Shown: positions 1 to 7,931 of the stretch, piece by piece | Layout: each line of letters begins with the position of its first letter | Numbering within the stretch: position 1 is the first letter of the stretch | DNA from: Atopobiaceae bacterium | Lineage (GTDB): Bacteria; Actinomycetota; Coriobacteriia; Coriobacteriales; Atopobiaceae | Assembly (NCBI GenBank): GCA_022483015.1 | Contig: JAKVOB010000001.1 | Coordinates: forward strand, 1 to 64,000 | Length of the DNA: 64,000 bases | Direction: 5' to 3' | Program-made: the position numbers and the translations under genes | Notes under the pieces: model-generated | What the model was told of the DNA's origin: nothing | The model's input: the letters and a program-made list of their open reading frames with translations, nothing else | Database searches by the model: none

Positions 1-2
1 GT

Positions 3-74
3 GGCAAGGGCAGCACGGCACGGGCGGCGCAGCCCACCATGGTCGCCGGGGCCCGCCGCGGGGTCGTGACCTAG
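3..74 (+). CDS. C-terminal end of an unknown gene (partial)
   Basis: A reading frame is open from the window edge and stops with TAG at 72-74. It gives about 23 residues ending in RRGVVT. Nearly every codon ends in G or C, as in the confident genes here, while the other two forward frames look worse. It would run tail-to-tail with the next, minus-strand gene, the two stop codons overlapping. No family can be recognised from so little, and a non-coding edge cannot be excluded. Confidence 0.3.
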   Translation, partial: GKGSTARAAQPTMVAGARRGVVT

Positions 75-301
75 CGGATGCCGCCGCCGAGCTCGTAGTG
101 ACGAGCGGCCTGCTCTGCGTTGATCTCGCTGATCTCCTTGAGGCCATCGACATAGGGCTGGAAGCGGTCGAACTGGTCGCCCGCACCCAGGCTGCAGCCG
201 CTGCAGGTCTCGCAGCCCTCGCCGCAGAAATCGAGCGACGCACGGATGATCTCGACCCGCTGCTCGCGTGTGGTGTCCTTGATCAGGATGCTCTCTGCCA
301 T
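71..301 (-). CDS. Small cysteine-cluster protein (76 aa), function unknown
   Basis: The ATG at 301 is preceded by a good ribosome site (AGAGGGG, about 7 nt upstream). The 76-residue product has one cluster, CGEGCETCSGC, with cysteines at 26, 30, 33 and 36, followed by an acidic, helix-prone tail. Four closely spaced cysteines suggest a bound metal (zinc or an Fe-S cluster) or a redox centre. There is no signal peptide or membrane helix, so it is probably cytoplasmic. The promoter side faces the two palindromic repeats at 409-547. I do not recognise a family; metal binding is inferred only from cysteine spacing. Confidence 0.7.
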   Translation of the reverse strand: MAESILIKDTTREQRVEIIRASLDFCGEGCETCSGCSLGAGDQFDRFQPYVDGLKEISEINAEQAARHYELGGGIR

Positions 302-408
302 GATGCTTCCCCTCTGGCCGGACGCGGCCTCGTCTGTTGGCACCGACGGTAGCAGACGCATGTGATGGCCACGTCGCAACGTATGGGGATGCGGGGTGGG
401 CGGCCGCC

Positions 409-547
409 GGTCACTCTGGGCAGGCAACGCGAGTCGGTGGGCACGTTGCCTGGCGATGGTGACCCTGGGCGGGGCCATGTGGGGCACCATCGGTCACTCT
501 GGGCAGGCAACGCGGGCCGACATGCACGTTGCCTGGCGATGGTGACC
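409..547. repeat. Two copies of a 56-bp palindromic repeat element
   Basis: Copies lie at 409-464 and 492-547. Each begins GGTCACTCTGGGCAGGCAAC and ends in CGTTGCCTGGCGATGGTGACC-like sequence, so outer arms (GGTCAC/GTGACC) and inner arms (CAGGCAACG/CGTTGCCTG) pair into a hairpin. Arms are conserved between copies while loops differ. They sit in the 269-bp gap after the thioesterase gene. This is the pattern of REP-like or small non-autonomous mobile repeats; a terminator role is possible. Confidence 0.75.
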
Positions 548-570
548 CTAGGTGGAGACGAACCCGGCCC

Positions 571-1299
571 CTACACGCGCAGGCGTACCACCGCATATGA
601 CTTGCCCGCCTCGTCGGTCAGGTTGACCACGCAGCCGTCCTCGGTCATGTGGACCGACGGCACGATGACGTCACCCAGCACCGCCGCCGTGCAGTACTGG
701 ACGTCAATCTCCCTGGGGGCCTTGCCATGGGCCTTCTGGTCGTCAAGCGCCGCAAGGGCCATCTCGACGTACTGGGCGTTGTTGACGTGATGGTTGGTAT
801 CGAGGTATGCCCTGCTCACCAGGATGGCGTCGCGAGGCGAGCCCTCGCCCTCCACCGGGATGCGCCGCTTGATGGGCCTCATGCCGAGGTCCGGCGCCGC
901 GGGGTCGAGATAGGCCTGGAACTCCTCCTCGCGCATCGGCAGGGGACGGTTCCTCTCGGTATCGAGGAGGAACCACAGCGACTCGGCCCGCACGAGGACG
1001 TCACCCGAGTCACCCGTCACCGTGAAGCATCGGGTGCCGAACATGCGGTCATGGGACTTGGCCCAGGTCGAGATGCGGATATGGTCGGCGAAGGCAGGAA
1101 GATCCACGATCTCGATATCCCATGCGGCCAGGAGCCAGGCGAAGCCGTTCTCGCGCATGTAGTCGAAGCCCCGGCCGATCGAGCAGGCCTGGAACGTCGA
1201 GCAGTCCTGCAGGTAGTTGATGAGCCCAAGCACGGAGAGATGGGCCGACTCGTCCGTCTCGCTGTAGCGCACCGTGCTGTCAAACGAGTACATGCCCAC
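571..1299 (-). CDS. Acyl-ACP thioesterase family protein
   Basis: The 242-residue protein has the two-hotdog-domain layout of acyl-acyl-carrier-protein thioesterases (Acyl-ACP_TE family). Such enzymes release free fatty acids from ACP in the cytoplasm. The N-terminal hotdog begins near YSETDES and the second carries TNHHVNNAQYVE around residues 170-180, matching the Asn-x-His catalytic region of this family. Length is normal for bacterial members. The start is ambiguous: GTG at 1299 has AGGA 8 nt upstream, while ATG at 1293 is two codons inside. The neighbour upstream is a nitroreductase with a 69-bp gap, so they may be cotranscribed. Chain-length specificity cannot be read from the sequence. 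Confidence 0.88.
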   Translation of the reverse strand: MGMYSFDSTVRYSETDESAHLSVLGLINYLQDCSTFQACSIGRGFDYMRENGFAWLLAAWDIEIVDLPAFADHIRISTWAKSHDRMFGTRCFTVTGDSGDVLVRAESLWFLLDTERNRPLPMREEEFQAYLDPAAPDLGMRPIKRRIPVEGEGSPRDAILVSRAYLDTNHHVNNAQYVEMALAALDDQKAHGKAPREIDVQYCTAAVLGDVIVPSVHMTEDGCVVNLTDEAGKSYAVVRLRV

Positions 1300-1368
1300 C
1301 CCCGACGTCCTGTCGCAGGGAGCCCGTTGCCCCTGCCTGCATATCTGCCATACCCCCGCACGCCACGC

Positions 1369-1953
1369 CTATACCAACAGGTCGTCAAGCTCCAGCTTGG
1401 GGACGTGGTTCACGCCGGCCTCGTCAAGCCAGTAGGCCTGGCCGTGGTCGGCGTCCACCGGCTCGAGCACGGGGGTCTCGGCAGGGCGCCCCAAGGCGAG
1501 CAGGAGCACCGGAGCGAAGCCCTTCTCGAGAAGGCCGAGATCAGCCCCGAGAGAGGCGCTGTAACTCTTGATCATGCAGCCGCCGATGCCTGCCGCCGTC
1601 GCGGCCAGCATGATGGTCTGCGCCGCGATGCCGGCGTCGAGGTTGTGGAGGGGTTTGTCCTCCATGCCCGCCGGCATGCAGATCACGATGTAACCCGTGG
1701 GACGCTCGCCAGCGGCAGGGCCGTCCCAGTCGGCGATGAGACCTGCCCAGTGGTGCGATGCCTCGATGCGCGCTACCTCTTCTGCCTCGGCTGTCACATA
1801 GAAGCGCAGGAGCTGCAGGTTGTTGGCGCTAGGAGCGAAGCGTGCGACGTCCACCAGCGCGAGGAGGTCCTCGGACGTGACGGGGTTCTCCTCGTCGAAG
1901 CGTCGGCATGAGCGAGAGGAACGGACGAGCTGCGCGAAGTCGTCCTGTGTCAT
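1369..1953 (-). CDS. Nitroreductase family protein
   Basis: This 194-residue protein belongs to the nitroreductase-like flavoprotein family, which uses FMN and NAD(P)H to reduce varied substrates. The N-terminus has the family's RSSRSCRRFDE motif (residues 11-21), then SANNLQ in the FMN-binding part and a Gly-rich AATAAGIGGC helix near residue 120. Length is typical of the short members. The ATG at 1953 has a near-perfect ribosome site (AAGGAGG). It lies between the suf-linked regulator and the thioesterase on the same strand, with a 256-bp gap on the suf side. The substrate is unknown. Confidence 0.88.
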   Translation of the reverse strand: MTQDDFAQLVRSSRSCRRFDEENPVTSEDLLALVDVARFAPSANNLQLLRFYVTAEAEEVARIEASHHWAGLIADWDGPAAGERPTGYIVICMPAGMEDKPLHNLDAGIAAQTIMLAATAAGIGGCMIKSYSASLGADLGLLEKGFAPVLLLALGRPAETPVLEPVDADHGQAYWLDEAGVNHVPKLELDDLLV

Positions 1954-2063
1954 GGGGCCTCCTTGGTCGCGTGCCGTTCCTCACAGGATAGTCCGAAACG
2001 GCCGTCGGTCCCCCGCGGATGGCAGGAGACCGACGGATGAGGGGCAATGGACGGTGGAGCGGT

Positions 2064-2198
2064 CTATCGTACGGCCCCGTCCGCGGGCCACACGCGCACG
2101 AGTTCCTCGCACACCACCGGCATGTCGGGCGAGAAGGCCCATGCCCCATGGCCGGCCACCGCGGCATCGGGGTTCGCAGCCACGTGATCGTCCCACAT
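2064..2198 (-). pseudogene. Possible 5' remnant of an ASCH-domain gene
   Basis: Just downstream of the Rrf2 gene is an open frame of 44 codons starting MWDDHVAANPDAAV and continuing to GAWAFSP and CEELVRVW, then ending in TAG. The W-x3-H/A-NP, AWAF and EELV pattern resembles the first 40 residues of ASCH-domain proteins, which continue into a GxKTAT motif that is absent here. GC3 usage is coding-like. It is best read as a truncated leftover of a deleted gene; chance resemblance is possible. Confidence 0.28.
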
Positions 2199-2209
2199 CC
2201 GCCGCTCGG

Positions 2210-2623
2210 TCAAGACGTCTCCACGATGTCCGCGAGCGTCTTGCCGTCGAGATATCCTGCCGTGACCTCGCCGAGCTCACGCCACATGGGACGCGTGGGA
2301 CAGGTCTCGGCACGGGGGCAGAGCTCTGAGGAGGTGCAGTCCAGGCAGGCGACCGGCGCCAGGCTCCCGCCCTCGGCAGCACGGAGGATCTCGCCCAGCG
2401 TGTAGTCCTTGGGCGCACGGGACAACTTGTAGCCGCCGCCCTTGCCACGCTGGGAGCTGACCAGGTCGGCCAGGGAGAGCAGGTGCATGACCTGCTCGAG
2501 GTACTTCCGTGAGATGTCCTGCCTCTGCGACACGTCGCCGAGCGAGACCCACCCGTCATGGACGGCAAGGTCCGCCATGACGCGCAACGCGTAGCGACCC
2601 TTCGTCGAGAACATGCCAGCCAT
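2210..2623 (-). CDS. Rrf2-family Fe-S regulator, IscR/SufR-like
   Basis: The 137-residue protein has an N-terminal winged helix typical of Rrf2 regulators (STKGRYALRVMADLA, then RKYLEQVMHLL and RGKGGGYKLSR). It also has cysteines at 96, 102 and 108, the exact Cx5Cx5C spacing that binds the [2Fe-2S] cluster in IscR, plus one more Cys at 93. The gene starts 27 nt after sufU on the same strand, so it is the last gene of the suf operon. By analogy with IscR it should sense Fe-S status and control suf transcription; a palindrome overlapping the suf promoter start region at 7727-7749 is the likely target. The family assignment is secure; the exact target is inferred. Confidence 0.92.
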   Translation of the reverse strand: MAGMFSTKGRYALRVMADLAVHDGWVSLGDVSQRQDISRKYLEQVMHLLSLADLVSSQRGKGGGYKLSRAPKDYTLGEILRAAEGGSLAPVACLDCTSSELCPRAETCPTRPMWRELGEVTAGYLDGKTLADIVETS

Positions 2624-2650
2624 CGTGCCCCCTTCCGTCGTATGTCCAGC

Positions 2651-3142
2651 TTAGCGCAGCCGGGGCGCCGCGACGTTCGCAGGCTCCCCATCCGCGAGCA
2701 TTTCCTCGAGCGTGCGCCACGCCAGCTCGGCACACTTCACGCGCGCGGGCATATGGGCCACCGAGACGAGCGAGGCCGCCTCGTCGAGGGGCTCGAGCGC
2801 CGCAGGGTCACTCACCTCGCCGCGGACCATCTCCCCGAAGAGATGGCATACCTCGGCTGCCTCGGCGGGGGTACGCCCCAGCATGGCATCGCAGGCCATG
2901 TCGGCAGATCCCTGGCAGACGGCACATCCCGTGCCCTGCCAGGCGGCGTCCGCGATGGTGCCGTCCGAGGCCAGCTCGAGCGAGAGCGTGAGGTCGTCGC
3001 CACAGCTGGGGTTCACGCCCTCATGGCTGCAGCACGACCGCGCGAGCTCCTCATGATGGTCGGGGTTGGTGACGTGCTCCATGAGGGCACCGGAATAGAG
3101 CGAGGCCGACCCCTGCGAGACGTTCCTCTCAGTCGTTGCCAT
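2651..3142 (-). CDS. sufU: Fe-S assembly sulfur carrier SufU
   Basis: This 163-residue protein matches SufU, the zinc-dependent sulfurtransferase that accepts persulfide sulfur from SufS and passes it to the SufBCD scaffold. The N-terminal LYSGALMEHVTNPDHHEEL motif is typical. The zinc/sulfur ligands are Cys47 and Asp49 in SCGDD, Cys73 in GTGCAVCQGS, and Cys137 in VKCAELAW. The ATG at 3142 lies inside the end of sufS (14-nt overlap), so translation is probably coupled. The N-terminus has about 14 residues before the conserved start. Confidence 0.95.
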   Translation of the reverse strand: MATTERNVSQGSASLYSGALMEHVTNPDHHEELARSCCSHEGVNPSCGDDLTLSLELASDGTIADAAWQGTGCAVCQGSADMACDAMLGRTPAEAAEVCHLFGEMVRGEVSDPAALEPLDEAASLVSVAHMPARVKCAELAWRTLEEMLADGEPANVAAPRLR

Positions 3143-4397
3143 GGAAGACCTCCCATACGTAGGCGAGCCCGTCGACAAGGGCGTCGACGTCACGCCGGTC
3201 GTTGTAGATGCCCACGGAGGCGCGGCAGCAGGTGCCCAGCCCGAGCCAGGCAAGCAGCGGTTGCGCGCAGTGGTGCCCCGCGCGTATCGCCACGTCGCGC
3301 GCGTCGCCGAGGATGCCCGCCACGTCGTGGGGATGGATGCCGCGGAGGTTGAACGAGACGACCCCATGGTGCGCCGTCGGGTCGGGCGAGCCCACGAGCT
3401 CGACGATTCGATTGCCGGCGGCGTCCGTGAGGCTGGCAAGCCCCTCCATGAGCGCGGCCACGAGCGTGGCCTCCCGCGCCTCGATGGTCTGCCAGCCGAT
3501 GCCCTCGAGGTAGTCGAGCGCGACGCCGGTGGCATAGATCCCCGCCGCATCCTGCGTGCCCGCCTCGAACTTCTGCGGTACGGGGGCCCACACCGCGCCA
3601 CCCTCCGTCACGGAGTCGATCATCTCGCCGCCCGTGAGGAAGGGCGGCATGGCCTCGAGCAGCTCGCGCCTGCCCCAGAGCACGCCCACCCCCATGGGAC
3701 CCCCCAGCTTATGGGCCGAGAGGGCCACGAGGTCGGCCCCGAGCGCGACGACGTCGAGCGGCATGTGGGCCGCGGACTGTGCCGCGTCCAGCACCACGGT
3801 GGCTCCCATGGCATGGGCACGGCGGGCGATGGCCGGGACGGGCAGCTCGCAGCCGAGCACGTTCGAGACGTGCGCGACCGAGACGACCCGTGCGTGCGGG
3901 CCGATCTTCTCGGCAATCTCGCCCTCGGTGATGCGGCCCTGGGCGTCGGGGCGCAGGAAGACCAGATGGGCCCCCGTAGCTGCACAGACCTGCTGCCAGG
4001 GCACGAGGTTGGAGTGGTGCTCCATGATCGAGACCACGACCTCGTCGCCCGACTGGAGCACGGAGCCGCCCAGCGACGAGGCCACGAGGTTGAGTGACTC
4101 GGAGGTGTTGCGGGTGAAGACGACCTCGCTCGGGTCCGCGGCGCCCAGGAAGCGGGCCACATGGCCACGGACGTCATCGATGGCCTCGGTCGCCGCCACC
4201 GAGAGCGGGTAGAGGCCCCGCAGCGGGTTGGCGTTCATCGTCTCATAGAAGCGGCGCTGGGCGTCGAGCACCACAGCCGGGCGCTGCGCCGTGGCCGCCG
4301 TGTCGAGGTAGGTGAGGCCGGGATGACCCGCCAGCAGCGGGAAGTCCGCCCGGTAGGGGTTGGTCGATATGTCGGAGGCATCCGTGGGACGGCTCAT
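3129..4397 (-). CDS. sufS: Cysteine desulfurase SufS
   Basis: A type II PLP-dependent cysteine desulfurase of 422 residues that takes sulfur from L-cysteine for Fe-S clusters. Visible hallmarks are His127 in MEHHSN, Asp204 in VVLDAAQS, the PLP lysine Lys230 in SAHKLGGPMG, and the catalytic persulfide Cys377 in RAGHHCAQPLL. The last belongs to the short loop typical of SufS rather than IscS. It overlaps sufD by 4 nt (ATGA) and the following sufU by 14 nt, so it is part of one tightly coupled operon. Confidence 0.96.
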   Translation of the reverse strand: MSRPTDASDISTNPYRADFPLLAGHPGLTYLDTAATAQRPAVVLDAQRRFYETMNANPLRGLYPLSVAATEAIDDVRGHVARFLGAADPSEVVFTRNTSESLNLVASSLGGSVLQSGDEVVVSIMEHHSNLVPWQQVCAATGAHLVFLRPDAQGRITEGEIAEKIGPHARVVSVAHVSNVLGCELPVPAIARRAHAMGATVVLDAAQSAAHMPLDVVALGADLVALSAHKLGGPMGVGVLWGRRELLEAMPPFLTGGEMIDSVTEGGAVWAPVPQKFEAGTQDAAGIYATGVALDYLEGIGWQTIEAREATLVAALMEGLASLTDAAGNRIVELVGSPDPTAHHGVVSFNLRGIHPHDVAGILGDARDVAIRAGHHCAQPLLAWLGLGTCCRASVGIYNDRRDVDALVDGLAYVWEVFHGND

Positions 4398-5464
4398 GAC
4401 CTGGTCGCCTCCCCTGCGGCCGACGTGGCTGGTACGAGGTCGGCCGCAAGGTCGGCATCCAGCGTGCCGGCGAAGCGGACCACCGCCTCGCGCGCCGGGC
4501 CATGTGTCTTGTCGGCCGCACGACGGACCAGCGACTCGCGCACCAACGCGGCGGCATCGGCCCGCGTGAGGCCACGGGCCACCAGGTAGGAGAGCTGCTC
4601 GCCCGCGACGGTGCCGATGGTGGCGCCGTGGTCGGCCGCGACGTCCTCCTCGTCGCAGAGGATGGTGGGAAGCGAGCGGTTGGAGACGTCCTCGCCAGCC
4701 AGCACCACCACCTCAGACTCCTGCCCCCGCGACCCCTTGCAACCATGACGCAGGTCGATGGTCTGGCGACTCGACTTGGCCGCATGCTCCCCCACCACGC
4801 CCGAGGCCTCGATGTGGGCACGCGTGTCATGCCCCCGCTGCCAGACCTGCTGGCCGAAGTCGACCGAGTGGGCCTCGTCTGCGAGGTAGCGCATGGTGAG
4901 GCGCGCGCTCGAGGCGTCACCGGCGAGGTCCGCGAGGCTCCCGAGCGCCGACGTGCCCGCGCCGAGCAGGTACTGCGTGACGTCCAGATGGGCACCCGTG
5001 CCGAGCGTCGCGCCGAGGCTGTCGAGGTACTGGTCCCTCTCGCCCAGGGCGACGACCGACGTGACGTCCACGTGGGCACGTGCGGAGAGCACGAGGCGGA
5101 GCTGCGAGCCGAAGGTCTTGGAGGCCTGGGCGTCGGCTGCCACCACGGTGACGTGGACGGTCGCCCCCTCGCCCACGATGATGCCGCACGAGCGGACCGG
5201 CGTCGTGGCGTCCATGCGGAGCTCCAGGTGAGCCGTCGTGCGCGCGGGCACCTCGATGAGGCGGGCCCGGGGCGCCATGGCGTCGAGCCAGGCCGTGGCC
5301 TCCGGGCCGGCGCCGCAGCTGACCCGCGCGACCCGCCCGTCGAGCACGACCTCCCTCTTCGAGGAGGCCGGCGCCGGCACCTCGAGGGTCGTGTCGTTCA
5401 CGCGGAGTCGGTTCCAGGTCTGGGTCGGCGTGGCATCCACGCCGGAGAGTGTGACGGTGCTCAT
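4394..5464 (-). CDS. sufD: Fe-S scaffold subunit SufD
   Basis: The 356-residue product is the SufB/SufD-family partner that forms the SufBC2D scaffold complex. The C-terminal helical region YLVARGLTRADAAALVRESLV is the family signature and parallels the same region in SufB. The middle is the beta-rich core (QTIDLRHGCKGSRGQ, LCDEEDVAADHGATIG). It is shorter than many SufD proteins (about 420), mainly at the N-terminus, as is common in Gram-positive relatives. It overlaps sufB and sufS by 4 nt each. It is called SufD rather than a second SufB because of length and operon order. Confidence 0.93.
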   Translation of the reverse strand: MSTVTLSGVDATPTQTWNRLRVNDTTLEVPAPASSKREVVLDGRVARVSCGAGPEATAWLDAMAPRARLIEVPARTTAHLELRMDATTPVRSCGIIVGEGATVHVTVVAADAQASKTFGSQLRLVLSARAHVDVTSVVALGERDQYLDSLGATLGTGAHLDVTQYLLGAGTSALGSLADLAGDASSARLTMRYLADEAHSVDFGQQVWQRGHDTRAHIEASGVVGEHAAKSSRQTIDLRHGCKGSRGQESEVVVLAGEDVSNRSLPTILCDEEDVAADHGATIGTVAGEQLSYLVARGLTRADAAALVRESLVRRAADKTHGPAREAVVRFAGTLDADLAADLVPATSAAGEATRS

Positions 5465-6870
5465 CCTATGGCCCCTTCCATCTCGAGCTTGATGAGGTTG
5501 TTCATCTCGACGGCGTACTCGAGCGGCAGCTCCTTCGAGATGGGGTTGGCGAACCCGTTGACCACCAGGGTGCGGGCCTCCTGCTCGGTCATGCCGCGAG
5601 CCATGAGGTAGCCCACCGTGTCGTCCGAGATGCGGCCAATCGTGGCCTCATGGCCCACCTGGGCGTCACCGCGTCGCACGTCCATGGCCGGGATGGTGTC
5701 CGAGCGGCTACGGTCGTCGAGCATGAGCGACTGGCAGCTCACCGTGGCCGTGGCATGGGCGGCCTCGGGCGTGACCACCACGGCGCTCCTGAAGGTGGAG
5801 ACGCCGCCGTCCTTCGAGAGCGACTTCGTCGAGACGGACGCCGTGCAGTCGGGAGCCGCGAGCACGACCTTGCAGCCGGTGTCGAGGTCCTGCCCGCCAC
5901 CGGCGAAGGTGATGGACGTGAACTCGCACGTGGCCTTCTCGCCAGCCAGGATCGAGGTGGGATACAGGTAGCTCACGTGGCTGCCGAACGACCCCGAGAC
6001 CCACTCGATGTCGCCGCCGGCCTCGACGCGCGCCCGCTTGGTGTTGAGGTTGTACATGTTCTTTGACCAGTTCTCGATGGTCGAGTAGCGCAGATGGGCG
6101 TCGCGCCCCACATAGAGCTCGACGCAGCCGGCATGGAGGTTGGCCACGTTGTACTTGGGAGCCGAGCAACCCTCTATGAAGTGCAGGCTCGCCCCCGGCT
6201 CCACCACGATGAGCGTGTGCTCGAACTGGCCGGCACCCGCAGCATTGAGGCGGAAGTAGCTCTGGAGCGGGAAGTCCAGGCTCACGCCCGCAGGCACGTA
6301 GACGAAGGAGCCGCCACTCCACACGGCACCATGGAGGGCCGCGAACTTGTGGTCGCTGGCCGGCACCAGGTGCATGAAGCGCTCGCGGATGAGGTCCTCG
6401 TAGGGACCATGGAGCGCCTCCTCGATGCCCGAGTAGACCACGCCCTGCTCTGCGACCTCGTCGCGCATGTTGTGGTACACGAGCTCCGAGTCATACTGGG
6501 CGCCCACGCCGGCCAGGCTCGTGCGCTCGGCCTCGGGGATCCCCAGGCGCTCGAAGGTGTCCTTGATGTCGGCCGGGACGTCGTCCCAGTCGGCCGACTC
6601 GCCCGCGTTGGCCGTGACGTAGGTCGAGATGTGGTCCATGTCGAGGCCGGCGATGGAGGGGCCCCAGTTCCTGGGCATGTCGAGCTTGCGGTAGGTCTCG
6701 AGCGAGGCGAGCCGCAGGTCGAGCATCCAGGAGGGCTCGTCCTTGCGCCTCGAGATGCGCTCCACGACCTCGGGTGTGAGGCCGTCGGCGAAGCGCTCGT
6801 AGCCCGCGCTGGCAGGCTCGGGCTTCACGAAGTCGTAGAGGCTCGCGTCGACCTCGGCGACCGCGCTCAT
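5461..6870 (-). CDS. sufB: Fe-S scaffold subunit SufB
   Basis: SufB, 469 residues, is the main Fe-S scaffold of the SUF system. It shows the conserved N-terminal block around WMLDLRLASLETY and WGPSIAGLDMD, the PAGVSLDFPLQSYFR strand, and CSAPKYNVANLHAG. Further along are TGCKVVLAAPDC and the C-terminal YLMARGMTEQEARTLVVNGF helix. The length is normal for the family. It overlaps sufC upstream and sufD downstream by 4 nt, so the scaffold subunits should be made in matched amounts. Confidence 0.96.
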   Translation of the reverse strand: MSAVAEVDASLYDFVKPEPASAGYERFADGLTPEVVERISRRKDEPSWMLDLRLASLETYRKLDMPRNWGPSIAGLDMDHISTYVTANAGESADWDDVPADIKDTFERLGIPEAERTSLAGVGAQYDSELVYHNMRDEVAEQGVVYSGIEEALHGPYEDLIRERFMHLVPASDHKFAALHGAVWSGGSFVYVPAGVSLDFPLQSYFRLNAAGAGQFEHTLIVVEPGASLHFIEGCSAPKYNVANLHAGCVELYVGRDAHLRYSTIENWSKNMYNLNTKRARVEAGGDIEWVSGSFGSHVSYLYPTSILAGEKATCEFTSITFAGGGQDLDTGCKVVLAAPDCTASVSTKSLSKDGGVSTFRSAVVVTPEAAHATATVSCQSLMLDDRSRSDTIPAMDVRRGDAQVGHEATIGRISDDTVGYLMARGMTEQEARTLVVNGFANPISKELPLEYAVEMNNLIKLEMEGAIG

Positions 6871-7685
6871 AGCGAGGCCGCCATCTGTGGGACGGATGCC
6901 TCGAGGCGCTCGAAGCCCTCCGCGTCGATCCGGCCGATGAGGCTCGCGTCACCCTCGGCCACGAGGCGGCCGTCCACCATGACGTGGGTACGGTCGACGT
7001 CGAGGCGCTCGAGGATGCGCGTGTTGTGCGTGATCACGAGGAGCGTGCCCGCACAGTCGGCGCGATAGGCCTCGATGCCGGCCGAGACCACGCCCAGGGC
7101 GTCGACGTCCAGGCCGGAGTCGGTCTCGTCCAGGATGGCGAGCTTGGGACGCAGGAGCAGCAGCTGGAGCATCTCGACCTTCTTGCGCTCCCCTCCCGAG
7201 AAGCCCACGTTGAGGTCGCGCGTGAGCCATGACTCGTCCATGTCGAGGCGCGCACAGAGCTCCGAGAGGTGGGCTCGGAAGGCCCGCCCGCCCATCTTGA
7301 GCTCGGGGCGCTTCTGGCAGATCGTGCGCAGGAAGCTGTAGAGCTGGACGCCTGGCACCTCCACGGGAGCCTGCCACGAGAGGAAGATGCCCGCGAGCGA
7401 GCGGACGTCGGGCGTGGCATGCGTGAGGTCCTGGCCGTCGAGCACGACGCTGCCGGAGCCCACCACGTAGGCGGGGTCGCCCATGATGACATGGCCGAGC
7501 GTGGACTTCCCGGCCCCGTTGGGGCCCATGAGGACGTGGCACTCGCCATGGCCGAGCGTGAGATCGATGCCATGGAGCAGCTCCTTCTTGCCCGCCGAGG
7601 CCGTGAGGCCCGAGACGACGAGAAGGTCCTCCCCGCCCTGGCATCGGGTCCCTGACATGGCGCCGTCGATGACTTCCTGGGGCAT
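6867..7685 (-). CDS. sufC: Fe-S assembly ATPase SufC
   Basis: SufC is the ABC-type ATPase that powers the SufBD scaffold. The 272-residue protein has a Walker A at 54-62 (GPNGAGKST), a Q-loop region in FLSWQAPVEVPG, the signature NVGFSGGERKK, a Walker B LAILDETDSGLD and the H-loop ITHN. The SWQxP and DETDSGLD wording is specific to SufC. The ATG at 7685 has GGGAGG 7 nt upstream; an inner ATG ten codons later is possible. It is the first gene of the operon sufC-B-D-S-U-rrf2. Confidence 0.96.
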   Translation of the reverse strand: MPQEVIDGAMSGTRCQGGEDLLVVSGLTASAGKKELLHGIDLTLGHGECHVLMGPNGAGKSTLGHVIMGDPAYVVGSGSVVLDGQDLTHATPDVRSLAGIFLSWQAPVEVPGVQLYSFLRTICQKRPELKMGGRAFRAHLSELCARLDMDESWLTRDLNVGFSGGERKKVEMLQLLLLRPKLAILDETDSGLDVDALGVVSAGIEAYRADCAGTLLVITHNTRILERLDVDRTHVMVDGRLVAEGDASLIGRIDAEGFERLEASVPQMAASL

Positions 7686-7705
7686 ATGTGCCTCCCTGTC
7701 CGAAT

Positions 7706-7719
7706 GTGCCTCTCGGCAC
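7706..7719 (-). other. Short hairpin in the suf leader
   Basis: A perfect 5-bp stem with a 4-nt loop (GTGCC GAGA GGCAC on the minus strand) lies about 20 nt upstream of the sufC start, just before the ribosome site. It may influence mRNA stability or initiation. No riboswitch class fits. Confidence 0.4.
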
Positions 7720-7726
7720 GCGTATT

Positions 7727-7749
7727 AATCCTACTTGTCGTATGGGATT
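7727..7749. promoter_or_regulatory. Probable operator for the suf regulator
   Basis: An imperfect palindrome, AATCCTAC-TTGTC-GTATGGGATT, overlaps and extends just downstream of the suf -10 box. A third half-site-like GTAGGATT lies at 7786-7793, upstream of the -35. The 10-bp core TCCTACTTGT recurs upstream of cysK (11814-11823). Position over the start region fits repression by the Rrf2 protein encoded at the operon end. The binding protein is inferred. Confidence 0.6.
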
Positions 7750-7775
7750 CTAATCCAGCATGTGACAGATAACAA
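7747..7775 (-). promoter_or_regulatory. suf operon promoter
   Basis: On the minus strand TTGTTA (7775-7770) and TAGAAT (7752-7747) are separated by exactly 17 bp, an almost consensus vegetative promoter. The expected transcript start is near 7740, giving a leader of about 55 nt to sufC. Confidence 0.7.
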
Positions 7776-7931
7776 CACCTATTTGGTAGGATTATGGAGG
7801 GGTACCGTTCCACAGCAACGGATGCGTACCTTCTGGCACAACCCCCCTCTCAAATACTTTGGTATGAGGCTCCCTGCGAGCCCCTCGGCTAGTCTCCCGC
7901 CAAGGAGGCTTCGACCAGGAAAGGGGACAGG

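Noticed and set aside
7700-7800. Riboswitch upstream of sufC
   Set aside because: Only a small 5-bp hairpin is present and the leader is about 55 nt, too short for known classes; the operator explanation is simpler.
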